DNA of 64,000 bases from Nectonema munidae (GCA_030549495.1 JAUIRK010000463.1:495001-559000), one strand, 5' to 3'; positions 11,571-25,000 are shown, counted from the stretch's first letter. Numbers and translations: made by a program. Notes: generated from the letters alone by a model not told the origin.

Positions 11571-12169
11571 GAAATACACGTCCCACACTATTACATAACA
11601 AATTGCGTAAAATGTGTATTGTCGGTAAAAACATGTCGACCGCGGTAAAAATATTGACTAAATCCCAAAAGAGCATTCAATCCGTTAACAAATTTTTTAT
11701 AAATTGAAATTTTGTACCATGCATTTGCTGCCTTCACCGCATTAACAAGTTTCAAACATAACGCCCTAAAGGAGACGTTTGTCATTTGTTAAAATTAAAA
11801 TGTACGTAAACGACTAAAAATTTAAATCAAGATAAATTTTCTTTTCAAGAGGAAAATGGAAATTCTATGGAGTAAAATGATATTTGTGAAGGTAGTAAAA
11901 GCATGTATAGAGGTAAATATATATCAGGTATATACATATACTATTTTTGGTAAGTTCGTCCTTTTTCACTTCAAGTGCGTCATTTTCAAAAACTTTAATT
12001 ATTTGGTAGACTTTTTATCGTATTTTATGTAAAAATCGTACTCAAAGAAAGAAGAACTTAAAGTAAAAGAGAAGGACTTAAAAAGATGAAAAAAGGAGCC
12101 CTAAAAATGGCATATACTGGAATGTATACTTACGTGAATAAATTATATTGACACACAAGTCAAGTAAGA

Positions 12170-12720
12170 GATGCAATTAAAATTCCTTTTCTTCAAAAAA
12201 TGATAACAACTTTAAGAGTTCCGTGACCCCTGTGATGAAGCGGACTTCGTATTCGGGATGTAGGATTATATTTAAGTGAAACGTACGGTACTTCACATTA
12301 GCAATGAAATTTTCGAAGGCGAAGCAAATCTATTCCTCATCAACGAAAGAAAAGCGTAAATAAATTAAGAAGAAAGCTGTTAGTGCTAAAGTGTTTGCTT
12401 TAGGTGAAAGTTTAAATGTGTCTAAAAGAAAAGAAAGTGTATATATAAGGTGGAGAATAATGCGTCTGTAGAACAAAGAATAGGCCAACAATATGCTACT
12501 GCTGGAGCTGCTGTTGCAGTTACAACGAATGAGCGATGATGAAGTTTAGTTTGGAGCATCTCATGGTGAAGTTTAGAAGTGCGAACATGAGGAAGAATCC
12601 TGCCTCAGTAAGCTTGGTGAATGAAAAATGCAATTAAACACGATATCTGACTTACTTTCAACAAAAACCCGTATAAAGAAGTGTCAAGAGAGAAGAATCA
12701 ACAGCACTCACCATGGTATC
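12170..12720. other. GC-richer unidentified block
   Basis: Less AT-rich than its surroundings, with short open pieces on the plus strand such as EQRIGQQYATAGAAVAVTTN at about 12472-12530 that do not join into a frame. It may be a decayed coding remnant. I recognise no family. Confidence 0.25.
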
Positions 12721-13715
12721 TTTGCGTTTTCCTTAAATCTCTCAACATTTCGCTTTCAATTTTAAATTGTGTGAATAAATAGGTTAACATCGTTGTCACT
12801 TGTAAAGTTGGCGGCTCTAATATTTGAAATACACGCATTTTAGTTAATTTTTTTATAATTTTTTTGTTAGCTAATTTATCAGTGAAATTAGTGAATGCAT
12901 TTCTTTGTTTGTTTGTTAGTCATACCAAAACTAAGTATAACATTATAAAAGTTATACTTATAAAGTTAGTTATAGTAACGTATAGCCAAATTACTAACGA
13001 AATAACATCTTTACTAAATTTAATACATTATTATATAAAAAAAAATAGAGAAAATATTTTTTACTTTAAAATAAAAAATATAGCATGATGATAACATTAT
13101 TCATCGGAAGGCATGTATTTTAAATATGCGTTTAAAATGGTCGCTCAAATTTTCGAAGTAACACAATAGATGAAATATGCAACATCACGTCAAAATCGTG
13201 TCCGTAAAGATTTTGGGGGAGTAGAATCACGCTGATAGTTTGATGAATTGTATAATTTCCAACCTATCAATAAGAAATACTATTATATGCTTAAAACAAC
13301 TCCCTTTCACTGTACTAAATCATTGGAAGTAAATTGTTATGTCTTTCTTTTTATTTTTAGGATATGAAAAAGCTTCAGGCTCTGAAATTGTATTGTTCAA
13401 AGTTGGCATTATAGTTATTAATTACAAATTCTCTAAAACAGTAATGTCGACTTCTCTAACTCTTAAAAATAATTGGAAATTAAATGGTATCAAACTTGAT
13501 TTATTTTAAGCAGTTTATTGGAGAAAAACAACAATTTGCTAGTTAGCTGATTAGGCAGATATATAAATATTTAATTAGTTTATTACTCAAAATCTATTTG
13601 TTAGCGCTTCTCCCAGGATGCAGAATTTTAAGTAAAAATCATTAAAAAACAAGCCCTCTGAAAAACTTTCGATTAAAAGAAACTTAACTGACTCTATTAA
13701 GCTAAAAAAATTTAA

Positions 13716-13895
13716 GGGTCTTTTCGTTTAGATGGCCACATAAAAAAATCACCATTTCGCCTGCCTTTTATAGTTATGTCCTGGTTGCTATAATATTAAT
13801 AACTTTAATTAATAACTTAATAAATAAATATAATTAACTATAAAAGGCAGACGAAATGGTAATTACTTGATGTGGCCGTCTAAACGAAAAGACTC
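13716..13895. repeat. 180-bp foldback MITE
   Basis: Nearly perfect long hairpin. The left arm starts GGGTCTTTTCGTTTAGATGG and the right arm ends CCGTCTAAACGAAAAGACTC; inner arms CACCATTTCGCCTGCCTTTT and its near complement AAAAGGCAGACGAAATGG continue the pairing up to a short AT-rich loop. There is no ORF. A typical foldback MITE. Confidence 0.8.
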
Positions 13896-13921
13896 AAATT
13901 CTATTTACTAAAAACGGAATA

Positions 13922-14395
13922 ACAATCTACTAAAATATTTTTCCAACAAATTGTAAAATCTCTCCCCCACTCATAAACGGATGGTGGAGATTTCACAATT
14001 AATCACATTATTTTTTTTCCATCAAATAAAGATTTTGAAAATAGACTTCATGAACACTCCATGAAATAGAATCGTTTTTAAATGAATTTTCTCATCTTCA
14101 CAATAAAAATAGCCTTTCCAGAGACTCGACAAAAGTAATTGTTTTTTTCAAAGTTAGTTATAACTAAAATATTTTTCCAACAAATTGTAAAATCTCTCCC
14201 CCACTCATAAACGCATGATGGAGATTTCACAATTAATCACATTATTATTTTTTTCCATCAAATAAAGATTTTGAAAATAGACTTCATGAACACTTCATGA
14301 AATAGAATCGTTTTTAAATGAATTTTCTCATCTTTACAATAAAAATAGACTTTCCAGAGACTCGACAAAAGTAATTGTTGTTTTTTTCAAAGTGG
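13922..14395 (+). repeat. Tandem duplication of about 230 bp
   Basis: The segment starting CTAAAATATTTTTCCAACAA at about 13932 and ending at AGAGACTCGACAAAAGTAAT is repeated almost identically from about 14164 to 14380. A third, partial copy of its right part (ATAGAATCGTTTTTAAA to CAGAGACTCGACAAAAGCAA) lies at 15652-15725. The inner AATCTCTCCCCCACTCATAA and GTGGAGATTTCACAATT are inverted with respect to each other. Confidence 0.75.
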
Positions 14396-15837
14396 CAATA
14401 GTATGATGTAAAAGTTTTATGTCGATGAATTTATTCTTTTTGTGTAGCATCATTTTAAAAAACTACAATTCGAAAATTGATGCAAATGCCTATAGCTACT
14501 ATTAGCGTGTAAACACTTTTTTTCATCAAACATTCTAAAAAAAAGGGAGTAAATGGTTTGCATTTAAACACATTGATAACGTTGATAAACCTGCAACGTT
14601 GTTTTTAATTAAAAGTAAAATGAACTTTAAACAAACAGTTGCACAGAATACTACTTTTTTGAAGTTTTGCCTTTGTTTGTTAAAGATTCAATCCCCAAAA
14701 AATGATCCATTCTGGGAAACAATTTTACTTTTAAGGATGGTTTTCAATTCCATTCTCGATTTTTGACATATTGCATTTCTAGAAGAACAGTTTGAAGATT
14801 TTTTTGAAATCTTTCCTTTCTAACGTGTCAAAGTATTGGTTGAAACCAAAATTCCATTATCCTATGCAATTGAGAGTATTTGGTCCTTTCGTAAATATAT
14901 AAACAATCAGATATGAAGCTAAACATTTTTATTTCAAGTCAATTTTTCAAAGAAATAGAAACAGGAAAAAGACTCTTCTATGCTTATCTACACATCATCA
15001 GTATTATCAATCTTATTTTTCACCTTGTTCCAATTTAATCGAGGAACAACTTGAAAAATCTGGCATAAATTAGAACTAAAATTTGTGTCACAAGAGGTAC
15101 AAATGTATAATCTAGAACTCTTTGGCAACCTCAATGTGCCTATTTACTCATTATAATCTTTAATGTTTAGAGGATTAACTTAAAAGCTTGGGACTGTGTA
15201 GTTTCTAAAATCAAAATGATCTTATGATTTCTTTCACTTTGATTAAGTACGCTTTTATTTCAATAATACTCCTTTTGTTTTATGCGGAAAACTTAAGACA
15301 ACAAATTTTGGTAGTCATTTTTTTCTTATATGTAATTGAAAAAACGAATATATTTGAAAATCTAAATTTATACGAGTTGATGGATCCCTTTCCTCTAGCA
15401 ATTTACACAATTGCAAACACTCAAATTTTTTGTATTAAACCGAATCATTTCATTCATTTTAAATGACATTTTTACCATTTTATTTCTTACTTAAATAGAT
15501 ATTTAGTATATCAACAACAAATCACACTTTTACTAGTGTTTTTTTCATTTAGAATGAGTTTGAATATTTTACTTTAATAAGATGAAAATTAAAATAAACT
15601 TAAAAGAAGAAAATGTTCTTTTGTCCTATTCCTAATCATATCGATCAGGTCATAGAATCGTTTTTAAAGGAATTTTCTCATCTTCACAACAAAAATAGAC
15701 TTTCCAGAGACTCGACAAAAGCAATTATTGTTTTTTAAAGTTATTCGGAAAAAAGAAGAGAGTAGAAAAAATAAATCAGTGAAGGATAACAAATTAATCA
15801 ATTTAAAAATGAGAGAAACTTTTATAAAAGGAGAAAA

Positions 15838-16064
15838 GAAATTATGGATTCAACTCTTTCCTTGAAGAATATTTTAGAAGGGTATCGCTAGAGTCTGAAA
15901 GAACCGATCCAATTCTTTTAAATGAAACACCCGACTTGACATTTGAAAAAGAGTTCTATGTCTTCTTGTTTAAACTTGTTAAAAAAGCCATTGTGGATAA
16001 TGATGATGAAAACTTGAAAATTGAAAAATATAATAATACTTGGAAAGAAATGACAATCAAGACG
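15838..16064 (+). CDS. Exon-like ORF of unknown gene or pseudogene, plus strand
   Basis: An open frame of about 75 codons reads NYGFNSFLEEYFRRVSLESE and on to PDLTFEKEFYVFLFKLVKKA, ending WKEMTIKT at a perfect donor ACG|GTAAGT (16064/16065). A possible acceptor (TTTTTTTTTAG) lies only 47 nt further on, at 16110-16111, but the joined frame meets a stop after four codons (IINS). Composition (charged, Glu/Lys/Asp-rich) is protein-like and unlike the surrounding AT-rich noise. The 5' end is uncertain: no ATG in this frame, so it would need an upstream exon. It could be the penultimate exon of a small gene, or a pseudogene. I do not recognise the family. Confidence 0.4.
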
Positions 16065-16685
16065 GTAAGTTATTTTAAAAACTTTAAGTAAAATCATTAA
16101 TTTTTTTTTAGATTATAAACTCCTAATTGCAATATAAGGAATTTCGAAACCTTTCAAAGAAAGTTAGTGGAAATTTTTTACACTTTGGATGCCAACAGGA
16201 GAAAAGGAAGAATATTCGAAGTTTGATAATAAAGAAAGAAATTTTCTCCAAGGAAGAAGGAAACTTTCAATAGATAATAATTGATGAAGTTATACTCTTT
16301 GAGTTATAATTTTGTCTGTTTAATTTGGCATATTTGATGTGTCATTATCTATATATTTTATCCTTCAATTTACAAATGCTAAAAATGTTTCAATTTATGG
16401 AGTAGATCACTTTCAAGATCATGGAACGCCTTTAAACAAACAAATTGTCAATGTCAGGATGGAACTTAAAAAATGATTGAACTTGGTACGTCTATAAATT
16501 TGTTTTTTTTTGAATTTATAAAAATAAATTTATTTAGCCTGAATTATTGACATTTTACACTTTATACCACATTACTCAACTCCTAAAGTACGAATAGGTT
16601 TCTTTTTAATTTTCTTATTTTTTCCTTACTTTGGATAAGTGTGTACAGTTCAATCAAAAGTTTAATTTTCTGAAAGAAGAGCTTT

Positions 16686-16716
16686 ATTCCACATGTGTAA
16701 TTAACACATGTGGAAT
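16686..16716. repeat. 31-bp perfect hairpin
   Basis: Arms of 13 bp, ATTCCACATGTGT and ACACATGTGGAAT, around a 5-nt loop AATTA. Perfect pairing. No element boundary is visible nearby. Confidence 0.7.
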
Positions 16717-17109
16717 ATATATATGGAAGTTTATATATGAGTAAATATTCTTTGTGTAATACGAGTACAACTATTGATATAGACATTCTTCCCATTGTTT
16801 TCATATATACCCGATTTTACTCATAAATTGGCTCTAAGATCTAAATTCTCCTACAGGAATTAAAAAGTACAATTTAGAACTTAAAAAGGACAATTTAGAA
16901 GTAAAAATAGAATAATGAATATTCAGAAAGAATTATTTTAGATTTAATGTTATAAAATCGTCAGGGACTAAATTTTATTCTAGATCCCTTCCTGATTAAA
17001 AGTGAGGCAAAATATAATGATTTTGAGGAATAGGAATTTTATAGAAAAATTAAGACAAATATATTTTAAAACAGCAAAGTTTTTTGATCGTGTTATAAAG
17101 GAAAAAGAA

Positions 17110-17610
17110 CTTACATTTGAGAGGCGTCCGCAAACATAACAAATTTATTTCTCGGGTCAGCTGGTCCTAACCGAAATCTACTGTCACGCGATAGTGACTT
17201 CGCTCGCCCACCAGAAAACTATTGTGCAATCTGAGCACAGTTCTTCTCATGGTAACGAACATCTGATGTGTAAATACTTGAAAGCATCCATGAAAATGCA
17301 CACCCTTGCCACAGTTGTACTCACTGAACACACGTTTGTGTTGGTTCTTGCATTGGTTTTGTTATGCTTTGTTGGGTGACCTTTGGAAAGCACATTCAAG
17401 TCCTGTCTGATGCGTATAACGTCTTGCCATTGTCATGTCTAGCTTTGCGTGTGTGTTTATTTGCATTATTGCTTGTGCGACGACTATGTAACTCTTCACT
17501 TTTGGATTGTGTTTTTATGTGAATGCATATTCTTCACTTACTGTATTCGTATAGTTCACGAAAGTTCTTTTTTGCGAATTACCATATTTGAGGACAGGTA
17601 GGCTCAGTGA
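17110..17610 (-). pseudogene. GC-richer island, possibly a decayed C2H2 zinc-finger gene
   Basis: About 500 bp of clearly higher GC inside AT-rich intron. On the minus strand, a 54-codon open piece reads VFSEYNCGKGVHFHGCFQVF followed by THQ, recalling the CGK-F-H layout of C2H2 fingers, and another frame has EELCSDC. Frames are broken, so no finger is complete. A consensus donor-like CAAAT|GTAAGT lies on the minus strand at about 17117. Alternative reading: a non-coding first exon with its promoter. Evidence is weak for either. Confidence 0.25.
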
Positions 17611-19649
17611 CCTTCTAGTAACTAGTTGAACGGACAATACCCAAATAAGTTAAACATAAAAAATACACAAAATGCGAATCATAAGCACGATACAGTTAAA
17701 TGGTTGCTTATTGAATACCGAAGTCGAATAAAAAATAAAATCGGCTGCTTTTTTAATGCTTTTTAATAAGGACGCGTTTTATTTAAGCATATTTGACCGA
17801 TTTTATAAAACGGGCCCGCCCCGCACATTAAGGACTAGGGTTGAAGTTATCTGAAGCTTTTTTAGTTCTCGTTAGTTTCATTAAATGTGTATAAATAGGA
17901 TAACACTGCCGTTTCATTATATGTAAAATTTAAATTGTTTATCATCGTCTTCAGTGATTGAAATTTAATTAAATAAAATTTTTAAGAGATATAAACATAG
18001 ATAAAGAAATAAAATTTGTAAAAATTTATTGTGGTGATTTTAAAAAAATATAAAGAAATCAATTCCTAAACAATTTCAGAAATAGACTGTCAAGTTTCCG
18101 TTTCAGCAAGTTTCGGTATCAGGCAGTTAGGATATATATTTTTTTAATTTTCACATGCGTAATAACATCAAAAAATCTATATCATTTTTTAATATCACTC
18201 TTTCACTGTTTACCCAACAAATTAAGTTCGGCATTAAGGTTAGTTAAGATAAAACAGAACAAGGCCAGCATGTACTCTAAGTGTGTGCAAGTCTCTCCTT
18301 GTGTGTGTGATATTAAAAATCCACAAAAAAAATAAAGTTGAAAAATATTTAAAAAAAAAAAAACTTACCTCAGATTGAGTAGTAGAAAGAAGGTTTAGAA
18401 TATTTAACAAAAAAAAGTATCAAAAAAACAATTTAATGGTGTAATACTGTAATAGGTATTTTACTGATTTTGCAAAACATTCAAATTAATCTTATGATCG
18501 GAAGAATTAATTACAATTGAACCGAAAAGCGATTTTGAGTTTTATAGAGGAGTATGTAGCATGTTGCCAGAGACTAGGAAATTAAAAACAATAATTTCCA
18601 TGTTAAGGGATGGATCTAGAATTGTCGTAGGGATCCAAAATTATAGATACGAAGCAATAGATCAACCCTTATTTATGATATTAGAGTATAATAAGCGGAT
18701 CTTACTTACCGATACTATTTCTAATGCCAATAACTTTAAATTAGACATTTGAGTGGATGTTTTATCAAGTGATACAAAAGCAAGATAAGGTTAAGTTAAT
18801 CTGAAAATGACTTTTTCAAAAAGTGTTTCAAACTAAAAACCTAACTTATCTAACTCAAATAAAATGTAAAAAAACTATTAATAAACAGATATAGGAAGTT
18901 ATGTTTCTTCCTAAATAAGCTAGATTTGATCTTTGATTTGTCTTTAATTATTTACATTTTTTTCTTGTTTCTGGTGCAAATTTTCTATGGTTTATTAGTA
19001 GAAGACCTTGTCCATCTTACAACATACAGTTCAGTAAAATCAATCTAATTATTTCATATCAAAATTTAGTAGATCGTCCATTAGTTAACTTCAAAAGAGT
19101 GAATAGCTTTTCAAAGTTGCAATTTATTCCTGTAAATTAATGTAATCTCTCTATATTGAATATCATCTCTACATGATGAATATCAGGAGGTCGCTTAGGC
19201 TTTCAATAAGAAATCTTAAAGTTGTTGATGTTTAATACTACGTTTGATGAAATTAATTGCCCCCAACTTCGAACGAGGGATAACTCACATCTAGATTTAT
19301 AAAATGAAATCATTATTTTTTGGCATGATTTTTGCTTTCTAACCTTTTTCTTTAAATCCTTGTTTTTTACTTTTCTTCATAAATACTATTTTTAGTAAAA
19401 ATTTATCCTTTGGTTTCATGTATTTTTGATGTTAGTTATTTGAGTATTCAATGAAAGTCTTTATTCATAACTTTTTTAAAATCAATGCTTCACGCGGCTG
19501 TTGATTTTGAAAGCGCTCACGCTTAGTGCACGAAAGAACATCGAAAGACAAAATGTATATACCTGATTTAATGTCGCATATTGCGATTCACTCGTCATTA
19601 CGTCATTTATATCTTATATATCAGTAGTAGTTAGTAAGAAAAAGCCTCA

Positions 19650-19870
19650 AATTCAGTGGTTCTCAACGAGGGAGAAATTCTCACCTTTGGTGAATTTAAC
19701 ATATCCTAGTGGGGAAGGAAAATTTTGAAACTACAAATCGACAGACTCTAACTGAGAAGATCAGAAGAGATAAAACTATCAGCATTTTTATTTAAGTATA
19801 AAAATCAACTAGCGGTTTTATTTGTTTTAAATGTCGATGACCCCACTATAAAAATATTAAATGTAAATGT
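19650..19870. mobile_element. hAT-type element end, CAGTGGTTCTCAAC
   Basis: CAGTGGTTCTCAACGAGGGA at about 19654 is a classical hAT terminal sequence. The following 200 bp have no coding potential, and the other end is not found before the poly-G run. Probably a truncated MITE. Confidence 0.5.
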
Positions 19871-19877
19871 GAATATT

Positions 19878-19899
19878 GGGGGGGGGGGGGGGGGGGGGG
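19878..19899 (+). repeat. 22-bp poly-G run
   Basis: An uninterrupted run of 22 G at the edge of the satellite array; the matching position of the inverted copy at about 41585-41620 carries the short GC-rich GGCGGGGTGTTTTACGCCC instead. Length may be affected by sequencing. Confidence 0.9.
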
Positions 19900-22030
19900 C
19901 TCTCACTAAAAAATTAATTGTACAAAATTGGCTGAATCATATCCCTTCAAATTTCGTGACTTTTCCTAAAATCGCTAGCTGCATCTTTTGAAACCATTTT
20001 CATGGTAGTTGAATGACCCTTTCATGTCCAAAACTGTCGTTTTGAACGCATAACACTTTATATATTTGATTTTTCCAATAATCATAGCTACTTTTTAGAA
20101 AATGTCAATCAAAATTTTGATTAATCAGAAATATATCTAATAAAATATTCCTTAAAATTTTAGATAAAATATATCTTTTTATACTAAATCGGCCATGCTT
20201 GTTTCATTTCTGGGCTCATTTTTTACATTAAGGTTTGAAAATACCTATAAGTGTTAATCAAATTTGCGGTTTACTTCTAAAAATAGTCTTCAAAAACATT
20301 CATTCAAATTTTACAATGAAATATATGTTTTTATACCAAATCGAGCATGCTAGTTAAATTTCTGGGCTCAGTTTTTGCTTTTGAAAATATCTGTTAGCGT
20401 CAATAAAATATGTGGTTTAAGTTTGAAAACTGTTTTCAAATATATCTCAAATTTTATATGAAATATTTATTTTTATACCAAATCAACCATGTTAGTTTCA
20501 TTTATGGACTCAATTTTTGCAGTTAGGATTTGAAAATAAATATACGTATCAATCAAATTTGCGTTTAGTTCTAAAATTTGTTTCCAAAAATATTGATTCA
20601 AATTTTACATGATATTTATGTTTTTATAGCAAATAGATCATGATGGTTTCATTTCTGGACGCAGTTTTCGCATATAGAGGTTTTACTGCGTGCCAATCAA
20701 ATTTGCTGTTTATGTCTGAAAACTATATCCAAAAATTTTCTCTCTAATTTTACATGAAATATATATTTTTATACCAATTCAACCATAATAGTTTTTTTTC
20801 TAAAATCACTTTTTGCATTTAGATGTTTTAAATGCCTGAAAGTGTCAATCAAATGTTCGATTTACGTCTAATGTCTACAGAAATATTTTTGAAATTTAAA
20901 TAAAATATCTGTTTTTATGCCAAATGGAAGATGCTGGTTTCATTTTTGGACTCAGGTGTGGCATTTATAGTTTTAAAATATCTGAAAGCTTCACTCAGAT
21001 TTACGGTTTATTTCTAGATACTGTCTTCAAAAATATTTTCAAAAAAATAAAATATCTATTTTATAACAAATCGACTATGCTTATTTTATTTCTGTACTGC
21101 ATTTTGGATAATACGGTTAAAAAATATCTCGAAGTGGCAATAAAATTAGTAATGTATGCCTGAAAATCAGTTCTGTAAAAAAATTTCAAAAAATCGCTTC
21201 ATAAAGGTATATAGTAAAAATATACTTTTTTTTTGTATATTTTGGCTTATAATACTTTCTACAATCATCTTGAGTATGAAATATTTATTAAAAAAAATAA
21301 AACGTATTATAAAATCTTTTGAAAATTTGTATGAGAGAAGGAACCAAGTTGAAAACTTGTTCACCATTAAATTCTACATACTTGAAATATATAAAAAATC
21401 TTTTATAAGAATAAAAATTTTAATTTTGAATTGGGCTTTCATATTTAAATTATTTTTTGACAGGTTTGACTGATTTTTATATAAAAAAAAGGAAATATCA
21501 CCATTAAACACAGCGTAATTGAAAATGGGTATATGTGTGTAAAAAAATCAGATAAAATGTTTCTTTTTGAGATAAATCAATTTTTTGACAGGTTTGATTG
21601 ATTTTCATTAAAAATCGATATCACCACTGAATTCAACATGCTTCAAAATGGGTATATATGTGTGAAAAACTTTATATAATTACTTAGATAAAAAAATTCT
21701 TTTTGAAATGAGCTATCATATATAAATCAATTTTTTGATTGGTTTGATTGATTTTCATAAAAAATGAATATCACCGCTGAATTCAGCATGCTTAAAAATG
21801 GGTATATATGTGTAAAAAAGTTTATATAATTATTTAGATAAAAAGTTTCTTTTTAAGATAATCTATCACATTTAAATCAATTTTTTAACAGGTTTGATTG
21901 ATTTTCATAAAAAAAAGAACATCAGCACTGAATTCAGCATAGTTGAAATATATATGTAACATTAAAAATATTTATAAAAATTTATTAATATCTGAGAAAA
22001 ATAGGGGGGGGGCACTTTACGCCCCTCCCC
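19900..22030 (+). repeat. Satellite-like array with about 147-bp units, copy 1 (plus orientation)
   Basis: At least seven degenerate units between 20180 and 21170, marked by ATACCAAATCGACCATGCT-like strings starting near 20183, 20335, 20476, 20627, 20772, 20918 and 21064, so the period is about 141-152 bp. A leading module at 19920-20160 (AAATTTCGTGACTTTTCC, GCTAGCTGCATCTTTTGAAA) is shared with copy 2. A second sub-array at 21460-21960 has units built on GGTTTGATTGATTTTCATAA with about 148-bp spacing. It closes at about 22005-22035 with GGGGGGGCACTTTACGCCCC. Open frames inside it are chance products of the repeat. Confidence 0.8.
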
Positions 22031-25000
22031 CCAGCACTTGAGCAGACAAATTTAGCCCAGCACTAATAGGGTTAAGGTTGGTTCCAGTAATCTTGACAAA
22101 ACACTGATAAGGGAGAAATTCGAAGATAATACATTTTTTAATTTTAAGGTAGATAATTTTGGAAAGAGGGAATCCGTAGGGTGGGGGAGGAGGAGGCATT
22201 AAAATTTGACAAATGATCAATGGGAGCCCAAAGAGTAAAAAGGTTCTCAAAAATATCTGTCTATTCAATCAACTATCTAAAATATGACAAACTTATACTT
22301 ATAACATAAGAAACAATACTTACCTAGTATAGATTAAATAACAAAATAAACAACTAATAAATAAACTAACTAGATACATGATTAACCCAACTAACTAATC
22401 AACCGTACTGTCTAACTAAATAACTATGCGATGCCTGACAAATGTCCGTTTTTACAATTATTAACTTGGCAGCTAGACATTTCGACGTTCTGTTGTGCAC
22501 GTTAGTTTTTTCGAAATTTAATCCGCATAATCTTGTCATGAAGGTTTTTAAAAGGATTACTGGATAATTGTGAGTACACTCTAAATCAAAGTTTCGCAGC
22601 TTTTGAATAAGAAAGGTTGGGTTTTATGCGTGGTCCCTATATTTAAAAAACGAACTTGGACCATATTATCCTATATAGCAGGGATTATGAAAAGAATGGT
22701 ACCAAGATGGGGGAGAAAGAGGTCTATCCAACGTGATTGAATAATTTTTTGGTATCTATATATCATAAAAAAGATGATAATAGATAATTGTGTTATAATT
22801 AGGGCAGTTAAAAGTCAATAAAACTACCTTTTGATTCCTAATAGGACTTTTTCTAAATCTCATATTACTTTTTCTTATTTTATGAAGTTGTTTTTGTAAA
22901 ATAAGCTAATATTATTAGTTCCACAAGAATCAACTCGACACCTTTTATGGCATTTTTGGAAGTTATCTACATCGAAAATTTCAGAAGTTAACAAATTAAG
23001 AAAAAGTTTTTAAGAGATTTGGAATTGCTTTTATATATGGAAGAATTAACAAACTAACTAAAAAATATATTACTTCAATTATTTGAATAGATTATTTTTA
23101 ATGTAGGTAGAAATTCTAGACACCTCCATTATGGAACGGTGCTGTCGGCTTCTAGAGATATCATTTTTAAAAATGCATTTCAAATTTCAATAATGAAATA
23201 AATGTCTCCTTATTTTGCATAACGATATAACAGGCGTATTCATTTTTCCGTTTTTTTGAATTGTTATTATTACACCTTTTAAAGATTGGCAAAATTAACA
23301 TCCTAAATTTGAAAAGATAAAGATTGGATTTTTATTATAATGTTTCGTATTTCCCTTTATTATAAGAGACTGATTGATTTTTGGAATCGGTTTTTAGCTG
23401 GACGCCTGGCTGCAAACGACCCTCAAACGTATGAATTAATAGGAAAAGGATTTACCGGAAATAGAATCCCTATTTAAATTACGTAAAACTGAAGACAGAA
23501 ATATTTGTTTTTAGTTAGAGCAAAAGAAAGATTGTGATGCGTGACTGCGCATCGCTTTAAATAAATGATAATTATAATGTAATTCGTTTGGAATGCTTGT
23601 GAGACACAATTCAGGAATATACAGAAGTCCTGAGGGTGCATAATTCATTTCATTGCACCAACAAAAGTGACATGGTGAAAGCAATTAAATATAAGGAGGG
23701 GCTGCAACGAGATTGGAAGGAGAATACATCAGTATAAAAGATTTATGAGCAAGGACATCACAAGAATAAGTTGAGTTAGAGTAGGAAAAGTATCCTTAAC
23801 CCTTTGACGGCGAGAATTTCCAAGATTAACAAGCTGCTTTCTTTTTCAATAGAATTTTGTATTTTAGAAGAAGGATTTTCATTTCTTGGGACTCTGGCGA
23901 TGCCGCTAGATGGGACTTAGGCAATTAAGAACCATTGCCTTTGAGAACTCATCCTTCTCTGCTTATACCTTTTTAAGCAGCAGATAATCTCAATTAAACT
24001 GTGTATATATCGTCAATTATTTCAAAGGAAACAATATTTTAGTCATAAATATACGAACACTTCAGGTAGTTAGTTGAAAAAGTTTTTATAGTTTTGAAGT
24101 TATTTTCAAATCCATTAATTCATTTCTCATGTAATTATCTTTTTCATAAAACATTTTACACGTCAAAAATATTAATTATATTTTTACCGTAGCCCTATTC
24201 AGAAATAAATCAAGCAATCTTAGAACCAAATTTTTAGAAAGAAAGCTGGCCAGTTTTCAAATATAAAGCAGCTAACACGTTTAATAAAGGCCAGTTAAGA
24301 AATTATGTCTTTTCATATATTATTTCCCTGATTCAAATTAAAAAATATATATATATATATATCTCAAAAAGGGGATACTTTTATAAAGAATTATTCTATA
24401 TTAGAATGAATGCATGATAGAAAATGTTTGGAGTAAAATTACAAGCCAAAAAACTTTGGATTCTAAATAAATTTTCCCAGAATTTAATTATACTCTAATC
24501 AAAGGGCGTCTTTGTTTTCATGATACTTAAGACATTTAATCAAAACGCTAGTGCTATGCAGATGCTTGAGTTATAAATCCGTGGTTTCGACTGTATCCAA
24601 GTGCAGCACTGGTTCTTACGTAGAATAAAGGTACAGAGAATCAAATAAACTTTGCGATTCTATCTTTGAGCGTTTATATCAAAAAAAAGCTTTCTTGCAA
24701 AACTTTGAATGCTCAAATATTTTTAAAAAGTTATATAATGAATAAAGATAAAAAATAAGTGTATTTTTTTGCTAATGAAATGCAAGCAATTTTTTAATTG
24801 TGTATTATAAATAAAAAAAAATTTAATACCTAAATATTCTCGATTTTCATTCAACATTTTTGGAATCGAATCCGGTTCTTAAAACTCGCTACTCCTTTCA
24901 ACCGAAAGTTCCGAGTAATTTGACATTTGGTTCTTTTATTCCAGGTTTATCAAGGACAAATATTTTACCCACTTTAAAAATATGCAGCAAACATTATGCT

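Noticed and set aside
20924-21473. ORFs of 79 and 105 codons
   Set aside because: They lie in or beside the satellite-like array and reflect its AT-rich repeat units.
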